Source: Avoscillospira sp045580485
Lineage (GTDB): Bacteria; Bacillota; Clostridia; Oscillospirales; Oscillospiraceae
Length of the DNA: 15,943 bases
NCBI GenBank assembly: GCA_045580485.1
Contig: JAZNNW010000092.1
Span: 1 to 15,943 of the forward strand
Direction of reading: 5' to 3'
Notes under the pieces: generated by a model
Database searches by the model: none
What the model saw: the letters and a program-made list of their open reading frames with translations, nothing else
What the model was told of the DNA's origin: nothing
In this document: positions 1-6,551 of the stretch, in pieces
Layout: the number at the start of each line of letters is the position of its first letter
Numbering within the stretch: position 1 is the first letter of the stretch
Program-made: the position numbers and the translations under genes

Positions 1-2379
1 CCGGCTGTAGAGATCTGCCAGCTGCAGATCGATGATACCGGAGATGTTTTCTCTGGTCAGAGGCTTATAGAACACTGTTTCATCCAGTCTGTTGAGGAAT
101 TCCGGACGGAAGCTGCGGCGGAGTAGCTGCTCCACCTGCTCTTTGGCTTCCGGAAGGATGTTCCCCTCCCCATCAATTCCATCCAGCAGGTACTGGCTGC
201 CCAGATTGGAGGTCAGGATGAGGATGGTGTTTTTGAAATCCACGGTTCTGCCCTGAGAATCGGTGATCCGTCCGTCATCGAGAACCTGCAGAAGGATGTT
301 AAACACATCGGGATGGGCCTTTTCCACCTCGTCAAAGAGGATGACAGAATAGGGTTTGCGGCGGACTGCTTCTGTCAGCTGACCGCCTTCCTCATAGCCA
401 ACATAGCCGGGAGGGGCTCCGATGAGACGGGAAACGGAGAATTTCTCCATATACTCCGACATATCGATACGGACAAGGTTCTTTTCATCGTCAAAGAGAC
501 TTTCGGCAAGGGTCTTTGCCAGTTCCGTCTTGCCCACACCAGTGGGACCGAGGAACAGAAAACTGCCGATCGGTCGGTCGGGATCCTGAATTCCGGCCCG
601 GCTGCGCCAGATGGCTTCCACCACAGACCGGACTGCTTCGTCCTGCCCCACCACCCGGCGGTGGAGGGTTTCATCCAGATGAAGCAGCTTTTCCCGCTCC
701 CCTTCCATGAGCCGTGCCACGGGAATGCCTGTCCACCGCTCGATGATTTTCGCGATCTCCTCTTCCGTGACCTTATTCCGCAGCAGGCTCTGCTCCTGAG
801 CGCTCTGAGCCTGCTTCTCTTCGTGGGCAAGCTGCTTTTCTGCTTCCGGCAGGGTGGCATATTTCAGCTTGGCGGCTGTTTCATAATCGCCCTGCTGTTC
901 TGCCCGTTCCATATCAGCACGCATCTGCTCGATCTGCTCCCGAAGCTGCTGCACTTTGCCGATGGCGGTTTTTTCATTTTCCCACTTGGTTTTCATGGCA
1001 TGGAAACTGTCACGGGACTCTGCCAGTTCCTTCTGCAGTTCCGCCAGACGGGCTTTGGAAAGTTCATCGTTCTCCTCTTTCAGCGCCACTTCCTCGATCT
1101 CCAACTGGATGATCTTGCGGCGGACCACATCCAGTTCCGTAGGCATGGAATCCATTTCCGTCCGAATCATGGCGCAGGCTTCATCCACAAGATCGATGGC
1201 CTTATCCGGCAGGAAACGGTCGGTAATATACCGATGAGAGAGGGTCGCTGCCGCAATGATGGCAGGATTGGTGATCTTGACACCGTGAAACACCTCATAG
1301 CGTTCCTCCAGACCGCGAAGAATAGCAATGGTATCCTCCACGGTCGGTTCGGAGACCAGAACCGTCTGGAAACGGCGCTCCAGAGCCGGATCTTTTTCAA
1401 TATACTGACGGTACTCATCCAAGGTAGTGGCACCGATGCAGTGGAGTTCGCCGCGAGCCAGCATAGGCTTCAGCAGGTTGCCTGCATCCATAGCACCTTC
1501 CGTCTTACCGGCACCGACAATGGTGTGCAGTTCATCGATAAAGAGAATAATCTGCCCTTCGGACTGTTTCACTTCGTTGAGGACTGCTTTCAGCCGTTCT
1601 TCAAACTCACCGCGATACTTGGCACCTGCAATCAAGGCACCCATATCCAGAGAGAAGATGCTCTTATCCTGCAGGCTCTTGGGTACATCGCCGCGGACAA
1701 TCCGCTGGGCAAGGCCTTCGGCAATGGCCGTTTTGCCAACACCGGGCTCGCCGATGAGAACAGGATTGTTTTTCGTTTTCCGGGAAAGAATTCGAATGAC
1801 ATTTCGAATCTCATCGTCCCGTCCGATGACAGGATCCATCTTTTGCTGCCGGGCACGCTTTACCAAATCAGTGCCGAACTTCTCCAGAGCTTCATAGGTG
1901 GCTTCGGGGTTGTCCGATGTGACCCGTTGGCTGCCACGGATGGTCTGCAGGGTCTGCAGGCAGCCCTCTTTGGTAATGTTATATGTGCAGAACAGCTCTT
2001 TGAGGGTGCTGTCTGCCGTGTCCAGCAAAGACAGCAGCAGATGCTCCACGGAGACATATTCATCGTGCATGGACTCTGCCAGAGCTTCCGCATGGCTGAG
2101 AGCTTCATCCACCGGTCTTGCAATATAGATCTTATCCGCTTCCCTGCCGGAACCGGTGACTCTCGGCAGCTTGGAAAGTTCTCTCTCCAACGCTGCTGCA
2201 AAACTCTCCACGGTGATGCCCATACGCTTCAAAAGCGCGGGCACAAGACCTTCTTCCTGTTTCAGCAGCGACATCAGCAGGTGCACCTGCTCGATCTGCT
2301 GGTGGCTGTTTTCAACGGTCAGTTCCTGGGCAGCCTGAATGGCGGCCAGAGACTTCTGGGTGAACTTCTGTGCGTTCAT
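1..2379 (-). CDS. clpB: ClpB, ATP-dependent disaggregase chaperone (3' end cut by window edge)
   Basis: Hsp100/ClpB hexameric AAA+ disaggregase, which in the cytoplasm pulls proteins out of aggregates together with DnaK. The frame is open for 793 codons from the ATG at 2379 to the left edge, so roughly the last 65-80 residues of a usual 857-870 aa protein are missing. Visible parts: the N-terminal Clp_N repeat domain (residues about 1-145), first Walker A GEPGVGKT (about 208), Walker B LFIDELH (about 279), a charged coiled-coil middle domain (about 410-530) that separates ClpB from ClpC/ClpA, second Walker A GPTGVGKT (about 608), pore loop GYVG, and second Walker B LFDEVEKAHP (about 678). The start is set by an AGGAGG site 8 nt upstream. 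The promoter and a CIRCE operator lie just upstream, so HrcA repression is expected. Identity is certain. Confidence 0.98.
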   Translation of the reverse strand, partial: MNAQKFTQKSLAAIQAAQELTVENSHQQIEQVHLLMSLLKQEEGLVPALLKRMGITVESFAAALERELSKLPRVTGSGREADKIYIARPVDEALSHAEALAESMHDEYVSVEHLLLSLLDTADSTLKELFCTYNITKEGCLQTLQTIRGSQRVTSDNPEATYEALEKFGTDLVKRARQQKMDPVIGRDDEIRNVIRILSRKTKNNPVLIGEPGVGKTAIAEGLAQRIVRGDVPKSLQDKSIFSLDMGALIAGAKYRGEFEERLKAVLNEVKQSEGQIILFIDELHTIVGAGKTEGAMDAGNLLKPMLARGELHCIGATTLDEYRQYIEKDPALERRFQTVLVSEPTVEDTIAILRGLEERYEVFHGVKITNPAIIAAATLSHRYITDRFLPDKAIDLVDEACAMIRTEMDSMPTELDVVRRKIIQLEIEEVALKEENDELSKARLAELQKELAESRDSFHAMKTKWENEKTAIGKVQQLREQIEQMRADMERAEQQGDYETAAKLKYATLPEAEKQLAHEEKQAQSAQEQSLLRNKVTEEEIAKIIERWTGIPVARLMEGEREKLLHLDETLHRRVVGQDEAVRSVVEAIWRSRAGIQDPDRPIGSFLFLGPTGVGKTELAKTLAESLFDDEKNLVRIDMSEYMEKFSVSRLIGAPPGYVGYEEGGQLTEAVRRKPYSVILFDEVEKAHPDVFNILLQVLDDGRITDSQGRTVDFKNTILILTSNLGSQYLLDGIDGEGNILPEAKEQVEQLLRRSFRPEFLNRLDETVFYKPLTRENISGIIDLQLADLYSR

Positions 2380-2398
2380 ATTCTGCACCTCCTAGTTT

Positions 2399-2425
2399 TT
2401 AGCACTCTCTTCTTTAGAGTGCTAA
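2399..2425. promoter_or_regulatory. CIRCE operator (HrcA binding site) of clpB
   Basis: A perfect consensus CIRCE element: half-site TTAGCACTC (2399-2407), a 9-nt spacer, and half-site GAGTGCTAA (2417-2425). It lies just downstream of the predicted transcription start of clpB and about 20 nt before the start codon. This is the usual place for HrcA repression of class I heat-shock genes. No HrcA gene is in view. A CtsR-type direct repeat was not seen. Confidence 0.97.
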
Positions 2426-2437
2426 TTCTTTGTCCTC

Positions 2438-2466
2438 AGTGTAATACTTTTGCCTTGGGATGTCAA
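2438..2466 (-). promoter_or_regulatory. Sigma-A promoter of clpB
   Basis: On the minus strand, a perfect -35 box TTGACA (2466-2461), a 17-nt spacer and a -10 box TACACT (2443-2438). Transcription would start near 2431, immediately before the CIRCE element, so bound HrcA would block initiation or early elongation. Confidence 0.88.
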
Positions 2467-2547
2467 TAGATTCCCCCATTTGAAAGTGTTATATTTTTGT
2501 AAACATAATATTTTTGAAAGATTTAACAAATACTTAAAATTTGCCCT

Positions 2548-2607
2548 CTAAGATATTTCACAACTGACTGTTATGATATAGCCATAACGAACAAGTTGTT
2601 TTTTCAT
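2548..2607 (-). CDS. Possible 19-aa peptide ORF with strong ribosome site
   Basis: An ATG at 2607 opens a short frame, MKKQLVRYGYIITVSCEIS, ending in TAG at 2548. It has a strong Shine-Dalgarno core (AAAGGAGG) 5 nt from the ATG. The basic start followed by a hydrophobic stretch resembles a tiny membrane or leader peptide, but I recognise no family. Against it: no convincing minus-strand promoter lies between this ORF and the hairpins upstream, and the purine-rich SD may be chance. Treat as a candidate only. Confidence 0.3.
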   Translation of the reverse strand: MKKQLVRYGYIITVSCEIS

Positions 2608-2630
2608 TTTCCCCTCCTTTCTTCCTTTTA

Positions 2631-2671
2631 CAAAAACATCGGCAGGTTTGGTCACCTTGCCGGTGTTTTTG
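2631..2671. terminator. Bidirectional terminator-like hairpin
   Basis: Left arm CAAAAACATCGGCAGG (2631-2646), 8-nt loop, right arm CCTTGCCGGTGTTTTTG (2655-2671), with one wobble pair and one bulge. The GC core is flanked by A and T runs, so it reads as an intrinsic terminator on either strand. Its right arm is also the left arm of the 21-bp inverted repeat at 2660-2704, so the two structures exclude each other. Confidence 0.55.
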
Positions 2672-2704
2672 TTTTCAAATGAAATTTGAAAACAAAAACA
2701 CCGG
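2660..2704. repeat. Perfect 21-bp inverted repeat, 3-nt loop
   Basis: Positions 2660-2680 are perfectly complementary to 2684-2704 around a GAA loop. Each arm has a CCGG end and a long T/A-rich stem. No T-run follows on the plus strand, so it is not a standard terminator. Long perfect hairpins of this kind occur as antiterminator arms, small RNAs or short palindromic mobile repeats. The sequence alone does not decide. Confidence 0.8.
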
Positions 2705-2707
2705 TGC

Positions 2708-2743
2708 GGCTTCCGAAACATTTTGTTTCGGAAGCCTTTTTTA
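2708..2743 (+). terminator. Intrinsic terminator, plus strand
   Basis: A 13-bp perfect stem, GGCTTCCGAAACA (2708-2720) with TGTTTCGGAAGCC (2724-2736), a 3-nt loop, then six T (2737-2742). This is a textbook plus-strand terminator, yet no plus-strand gene precedes it in the window. That suggests an unannotated short transcript starting somewhere in 2480-2640. Confidence 0.75.
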
Positions 2744-2751
2744 TTGAACGC

Positions 2752-2774
2752 GAAGGGGACCCTTTGTCCCCTTC
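2752..2774. repeat. Short hairpin GAAGGGGAC/GTCCCCTTC
   Basis: A 9-bp perfect inverted repeat (2752-2760 with 2766-2774) around a 5-nt loop, the last of the hairpin cluster before the helicase promoter. There is no T-run on either side, so it is probably not a terminator on its own. Confidence 0.6.
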
Positions 2775-2853
2775 ACACTTCCCCTGCTGCTCAATCATAG
2801 AGAATCTGATCTACCAATGAAACACCGTTCCTCAGGCGTGGTTTTTGTTTTCA

Positions 2854-2882
2854 TTGCAATATAAGCGTGCTTCTGCTATAAT
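2854..2882 (+). promoter_or_regulatory. Sigma-A promoter of the helicase-dprA operon
   Basis: -35 TTGCAA (2854-2859), a 17-nt spacer, and a perfect -10 TATAAT (2877-2882). The predicted transcription start is near 2889, which rules out an upstream TTG codon at 2886 and supports the ATG at 2916 as the helicase start. Confidence 0.85.
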
Positions 2883-2915
2883 AATTTGGAATTTCAAACA
2901 CAAAGGAACTTTTCT

Positions 2916-4100
2916 ATGAACGAGAATTTGACATTCCGGGATCTTGGGCTCTCGGAAGAAATATTGAAGGCCCTGGAAAAGAAGGGCTACGGCTATCCCA
3001 CCAAGGTGCAGGCAGAGGCGATCCCTCCCTTTTTGGAATGGAAGGATGTCATCGCCAAAGCCCCTACGGGCACGGGCAAGACCTTTGCTTTTGGCATCCC
3101 CATGATCGAACACATCGATGCTGAATCTGAGGATCTGCAGGGTCTGATTCTGGCTCCCACCAGAGAGCTGGCTATTCAGATCTGCGATGAGTTGCGGGGT
3201 CTGCTGCGCTTTTACAAGAACATCCGTGTGGCTGTGGTCTACGGCGGACAGAAAATGGAGCCTCAGATCAAGGCATTGAAGGGTCATCCTCAGATTCTGG
3301 TTGCCACTCCCGGCAGACTGATGGACCACTACAACCGTAAGAACCTGCGGCTGGATAAGATCCACACGGTCGTTCTGGACGAGGCCGACCGGATGCTGGA
3401 CATGGGTTTCTTCAAGGATGTGACTCACATTCTGGATAAGCTCAAGAATAAGAAGAGCATGGGTCTGTTCTCTGCTACCATCTCTCAGGAGGTCATGACC
3501 GTCAGCTGGATGTACCAGCGGGACGAGGTGGAGATCACCGTGCCTGCCGATCAGGAAAACAAGCCGGATATCGATCAGTATTCCCTGACCGTCTCCCCTC
3601 TGGAAAAGACAGAGACAACTCTGCGGCTCATCCGGGCCATGGAGTATGAACGGGTCATCGTTTTCTGCAACACCAAGGTCATGTGTCAGCGGCTCAGCGA
3701 TGATCTGCGCCGTGCCGGTCTGGATGCCGACTGCATCCACGGCGATGTCCGTCAGGGCACCAGGGAAAAGACCATGAAAACCTTTAGAGACGGCAAGCTG
3801 GCTGTTCTCATTGCCACTGATGTGGCCTCCCGGGGTATTGATGTGGACGATGTGGACTGCGTCATCAACTTCGATGTGCCGGAAGAAAACGAATACTATA
3901 TCCACCGCATCGGCCGTACAGGCCGTGCCAAGCGGAAGGGTGCTGCCTGGTCTATTCTGGGCAACTTCCCCGAAAAAGCCAAGCTGGACGAGATCGCCAA
4001 GTACTCCCACTTTACCATCCGCCCTATGAAATTCATTGAGGGCGACCTGCTGGTGGAAGAGGAAGTCAAAAAGCCGGCGGTCCGCAAGAAGTTCCGTTGA
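2916..4100 (+). CDS. DEAD-box ATP-dependent RNA helicase
   Basis: A 394-residue cytoplasmic DEAD-box helicase that unwinds RNA duplexes with ATP, in roles such as ribosome assembly or mRNA turnover. All core motifs are present in order: Q motif region (TKVQAEAIP, about 29-37), motif I APTGTGKT (49-56), Ia PTRELA (81-86), Ib TPGR (131-134), II DEAD (155-158), III SAT (186-188), IV VIVFCNT (about 247-253), V TDVASRGID (301-309) and VI HRIGRTGR (330-337). After the two RecA-like domains only a short basic tail (KKPAVRKKFR) follows, so it is a minimal form without the RNA-binding C-terminal domain of DbpA/YxiN. The ATG at 2916 has AAAGGA 8-10 nt upstream and lies about 27 nt after the predicted transcript start. 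Its TGA overlaps the start of the next gene. Which DEAD subfamily it belongs to cannot be told from sequence alone. Confidence 0.96.
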   Translation: MNENLTFRDLGLSEEILKALEKKGYGYPTKVQAEAIPPFLEWKDVIAKAPTGTGKTFAFGIPMIEHIDAESEDLQGLILAPTRELAIQICDELRGLLRFYKNIRVAVVYGGQKMEPQIKALKGHPQILVATPGRLMDHYNRKNLRLDKIHTVVLDEADRMLDMGFFKDVTHILDKLKNKKSMGLFSATISQEVMTVSWMYQRDEVEITVPADQENKPDIDQYSLTVSPLEKTETTLRLIRAMEYERVIVFCNTKVMCQRLSDDLRRAGLDADCIHGDVRQGTREKTMKTFRDGKLAVLIATDVASRGIDVDDVDCVINFDVPEENEYYIHRIGRTGRAKRKGAAWSILGNFPEKAKLDEIAKYSHFTIRPMKFIEGDLLVEEEVKKPAVRKKFR

Positions 4101-4951
4101 CCGCCGCAGAAGAGGGCGTGCTGCTGCTTTGCTGCCGCCTTGGTGACACAAATGCAAAGCCTATGACCATGCCCCAGTTCCGGGAACTGGGGCAGCGTGT
4201 CTTTCCCGCCCTTGCAGGGGAAGATCCTCTGCGGCAGCTTTGTACCAGAGATTTGACCAATTTGGGCTATGATGAAGGCCGTGCCGACGAGATCCTCCGA
4301 CTGCTGGATCGGGAGAAGCAGCTCATTGACTATCTGCGGCATGGAGAAGAATTGGACATTCATCCCCTGACCCGGCTTTCTCCCAACTTTCCCCACAGCC
4401 TGCGGCAGGCACTGGGATATCAAACACCGGCAGCTTTCTTCTATCGTGGGGATCTATCCCTGCTGGAGAAACCTGCTGTGGCTGTGGTAGGCTCCCGGCG
4501 GTTAAGACCCGACAACCTTTCCTTTGCACAGGCCATGGGAAGACATGTAGCCCAGATCCATCAAACACTGGTCTCCGGCGGTGCTGCAGGAGCCGATCTG
4601 GCTGCCCAGAATGCCTGCATTTCCAACGATGGAAAATCTGTAATATTTGTAGCAGACCGCCTGACAGACCACCAAACAGCAACCCACAGCCTGTATCTCT
4701 CCGCTGATGGCTACGATGTACCCTTTGCCAACTACCGGGCATTGGAACGAAACAAATTCATCCATATTCAGGCCGACAAAGCTGTTGCCGTCCAATGTAC
4801 CCTCGGAAAAGGCGGCACCTGGCAGGGCTGTACGGAGAATCTGAAGCACGGTTGGTCGGAGCTGTTTGTCTATGACGATAACTCCCCTGCCGCTGCTGCG
4901 CTGATCGCGCAGGGCGCAAAGCCCATCATAGATGTAAGAAGCACTCGCTAA
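4097..4951 (+). CDS. Divergent DprA/Smf-like DNA-processing protein
   Basis: A 284-residue protein with the DprA layout: a helical N-terminal part, then the familiar entry PAAFFYRGDLSLLEKPAVAVVGSRR (split here at GSRR, 132-135) and a Rossmann/SLOG fold with SGGAAGAD (160-167) and RNK (218-220). Classical DprA binds single-stranded DNA and loads RecA in transformation. This copy departs from it: SGGAAGAD replaces the usual SGLARGID, the LSEYPPGT segment is not visible, GKGGTW (237-242) sits near the C-terminus, and there is no C-terminal winged helix. It starts at TTG 4097, overlapping the helicase TGA (TTGA), so translation is probably coupled. A later in-frame ATG at 4163-4169 would cut the N-terminal helices. 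It could act in DNA uptake or recombination, or as a nucleotide-binding SLOG sensor. Confidence 0.85.
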   Translation: MTAAEEGVLLLCCRLGDTNAKPMTMPQFRELGQRVFPALAGEDPLRQLCTRDLTNLGYDEGRADEILRLLDREKQLIDYLRHGEELDIHPLTRLSPNFPHSLRQALGYQTPAAFFYRGDLSLLEKPAVAVVGSRRLRPDNLSFAQAMGRHVAQIHQTLVSGGAAGADLAAQNACISNDGKSVIFVADRLTDHQTATHSLYLSADGYDVPFANYRALERNKFIHIQADKAVAVQCTLGKGGTWQGCTENLKHGWSELFVYDDNSPAAAALIAQGAKPIIDVRSTR

Positions 4952-4968
4952 GCGAGTGCTTCTTACAT
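4932..4968. terminator. Shared convergent terminator hairpin
   Basis: A 17-bp perfect stem (4932-4948 with 4952-4968) around a TAA loop. The loop is itself the dprA stop codon (4949-4951), and the left arm encodes its last residues. The stop codon of the converging DUF1667 gene begins one base after the stem. Flanking T-runs are short (TTT), so it may work in both directions as a strong hairpin or as an mRNA 3'-end stabiliser. Confidence 0.75.
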
Positions 4969-5307
4969 TTATCCGATATTCTTTGTGGCAATGACCTCTG
5001 TTCCGAAAACATCCTTCAAAATCACATCACCGATGGCTATGGGTGCAGATACTGTCATGGTGCGAAGTTTCTTCATCACTGTGAACATCTCACCCTTGGG
5101 TACAGGTGCAGCAGTCTTGACGCTGACCATGGTATCCTCCCGGTTGGCAACCCGGACAGTGGCGGTGACGGTTCTGGTGGGATTGGTACATTCTGCTATG
5201 GCATACTCTGCGCCCCGTTTGCAGCCATTGCCTGTGACAGTCCTGTTCTCCTCAACTGTCACGGTACAGCCTCTGGGGCAGACAATACAGGTAAGGGTTC
5301 GCTTCAT
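4969..5307 (-). CDS. DUF1667 cysteine-motif protein, glycerol-phosphate operon
   Basis: A small 112-residue protein of the DUF1667 family, which is commonly encoded next to GlpA/GlpB-like flavoproteins. It has an N-terminal cysteine cluster: C7-x2-C10-x3-C14 (CIVCPRGC), then C29 and C40. This could hold an iron-sulphur cluster or zinc. The rest is beta-rich with no membrane segment or signal peptide. By position it may stand in for the electron-transfer subunit GlpC of the classical anaerobic enzyme, but that is inference. It begins at ATG 5307 with GGAGGA just upstream, overlapping the preceding gene by 4 nt (ATGA), and is the last gene of the operon. Confidence 0.88.
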   Translation of the reverse strand: MKRTLTCIVCPRGCTVTVEENRTVTGNGCKRGAEYAIAECTNPTRTVTATVRVANREDTMVSVKTAAPVPKGEMFTVMKKLRTMTVSAPIAIGDVILKDVFGTEVIATKNIG

Positions 5308-6551
5308 GCCAATTCCTCCAAACGCACAGTGATGGTTCCGCAGGCAGTTTTCAGCTTTTCTGCCGGGATGGTCAGTTTTTCCATTTCACCGGGAGCAGTC
5401 TTCAGCCGCTTGGCGGTCAAGAGCACATCTTCTCCGCAGGTGACGGTAAACTGCACCTTTCCATAGGGCTTCACCACCCGCAGGAACAAGGATACATCCT
5501 TCTCGGTGGAAGAGATTTGCTGGGGCAGCACATAGCGGACACCGCTGCCTGCCTGTGTCTGCAAAAGCGTCTCTTTCTTTTTCTCCGCAGTTACAAACCC
5601 TGCCGCACCGATACCGGCCCGCTCCGCTTCATCGGACACATAGTCCACCAGATCGTGGACCTGCAGCACATTGCCGCAGGCAAAAATGCCGGGCACCTGG
5701 GTCATGCAGGTATCGTCCACCAAGGCACCGTTGGTAACGGGGTCCATAGGGATACCGGCAGCGGTTGTCAGCTCGTTTTCCGGGATCAAACCCACGGAGA
5801 GCAGCAGCGTATCACAGGGGATATACCGCTTGGTCTCTTCTTTGACTTTTCTGTTTTCATCCACTTCTGCAACGGTCACGCCCTCCAGACGCTTCTTGCC
5901 ATGGATCTGGGCGACAGTGGTGCTGAGGTAGAGAGGAATATCAAAATCTTCCAGACACTGAACGATGTTCCGGGTCAGACCGCCGGAATAGGGCAGCAGT
6001 TCGCAGACTGCCTCCACCTTAGCGCCTTCCAGAGACATTCTTCTGGCCATAATGAGACCGATATCACCGGAGCCGAGGATGACCACCCGTTTGCCCACCA
6101 GATAACCTTCCATATTCAAAAGCTTCTGGGCAGTACCGGCACTGTAAATACCGGCAGGACGGGAACCGGGAATGTTCAGAGCGCCTCTGCTCCGCTCCCG
6201 GCAGCCCATGGCCAAAATGACCGCTTTGGCTTCCAGCTTTTCAATGCCTCTGCGGCTCTGGGCCGTGACCACACGGTCAGGAGAGACTGCCGTGACTGTG
6301 GTCTCATAGCGGACTTCGATATTCCGCTCTTTCACCATGTTTTCATAAACAGCTGCATACTCCGGTCCGGTCAGCTCTTGGCCAAGTTTATGTAAACCAA
6401 ACCCATTGTGGATACACTGACGGAGGATTCCACCCAGTTCCGGTTCTCTATCCAGAATGACCACATTTTTCACACCATGGTCATAGGCAGCCACAGCTGC
6501 CGCCATACCGGCAGGACCGCCGCCGATAATGACGATATCATAGTTTGTCAT
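5304..6551 (-). CDS. GlpB-like FAD/NAD-binding flavoprotein (pyridine nucleotide-disulphide oxidoreductase family)
   Basis: A 415-residue flavoprotein. The N-terminal dinucleotide fold reads IVIIGGGPAGMAAA (GGGPAG at about 10-15), followed by GGILRQCIHNGFG with Cys46, a segment typical of this family in anaerobes. A second nucleotide-binding site lies at about 155-171 (VVILGSGDIG). The C-terminal FAD motif is GIFACGNVLQVHDLVDYVSDEA. The redox-active CxxC pair of thioredoxin reductases is absent. The paired GlpA-like gene directly upstream and DUF1667 downstream, all with 4-nt overlaps, suggest a complex that passes electrons from glycerol-3-phosphate oxidation to NAD(P) or another acceptor. 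Homologues pair with sarcosine or proline oxidases in other clusters, so the substrate rests on context. Confidence 0.9.
   Translation of the reverse strand: MTNYDIVIIGGGPAGMAAAVAAYDHGVKNVVILDREPELGGILRQCIHNGFGLHKLGQELTGPEYAAVYENMVKERNIEVRYETTVTAVSPDRVVTAQSRRGIEKLEAKAVILAMGCRERSRGALNIPGSRPAGIYSAGTAQKLLNMEGYLVGKRVVILGSGDIGLIMARRMSLEGAKVEAVCELLPYSGGLTRNIVQCLEDFDIPLYLSTTVAQIHGKKRLEGVTVAEVDENRKVKEETKRYIPCDTLLLSVGLIPENELTTAAGIPMDPVTNGALVDDTCMTQVPGIFACGNVLQVHDLVDYVSDEAERAGIGAAGFVTAEKKKETLLQTQAGSGVRYVLPQQISSTEKDVSLFLRVVKPYGKVQFTVTCGEDVLLTAKRLKTAPGEMEKLTIPAEKLKTACGTITVRLEELA

Larger units (their letters stand above)
2467..2853. other. Gene-poor intergenic region with hairpin cluster
   Basis: About 390 bases between the divergent clpB and helicase promoters with no ordinary gene. 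The half next to clpB is AT-rich. It holds a weak possible plus-strand promoter (TTGAAA at 2480, 18-nt spacer, CATAAT at 2504-2509) and a 19-codon minus-strand ORF. The other half carries four inverted repeats: 2631-2671, 2660-2704, 2708-2736 and 2752-2774. The first two share an arm. From 2775 to 2853 nothing is recognised. The content could be a small RNA, a leader remnant or a small non-autonomous mobile element. Confidence 0.6.

Noticed and set aside
313..2469. Open frame of about 718 codons on the plus strand opposite clpB
   Set aside because: It is antisense to a certain clpB gene, has no ribosome site or promoter, and its composition (rich in Phe, Leu, His, Gln) is that of a shadow frame produced by codon bias.
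2561..2604. Plus-strand hairpin CAACT/AGTTG with inner TTATG/CATAA and six T as a terminator
   Set aside because: The stem is weak and AT-rich with a large internal loop, so I did not annotate it, although it could end a short transcript from the weak promoter at 2480-2509.
2886..2915. Longer helicase starting at TTG 2886
   Set aside because: The codon lies at or before the predicted transcription start given the TATAAT box at 2877-2882. ATG 2916 has a proper ribosome site.
2832..4157. Minus-strand frame of 441 codons opposite the DEAD-box helicase
   Set aside because: It covers the helicase with no recognisable domain and low-quality composition. The helicase has all its motifs, a promoter and a ribosome site.
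4940..4960. CIRCE-like half-sites AGCACTC and GAGTGCT inside the dprA terminator
   Set aside because: The spacer is 7 nt and not the 9 nt required by HrcA, the outer TTA/TAA bases do not match, and the site is at the 3' ends of two converging genes and not near a promoter.
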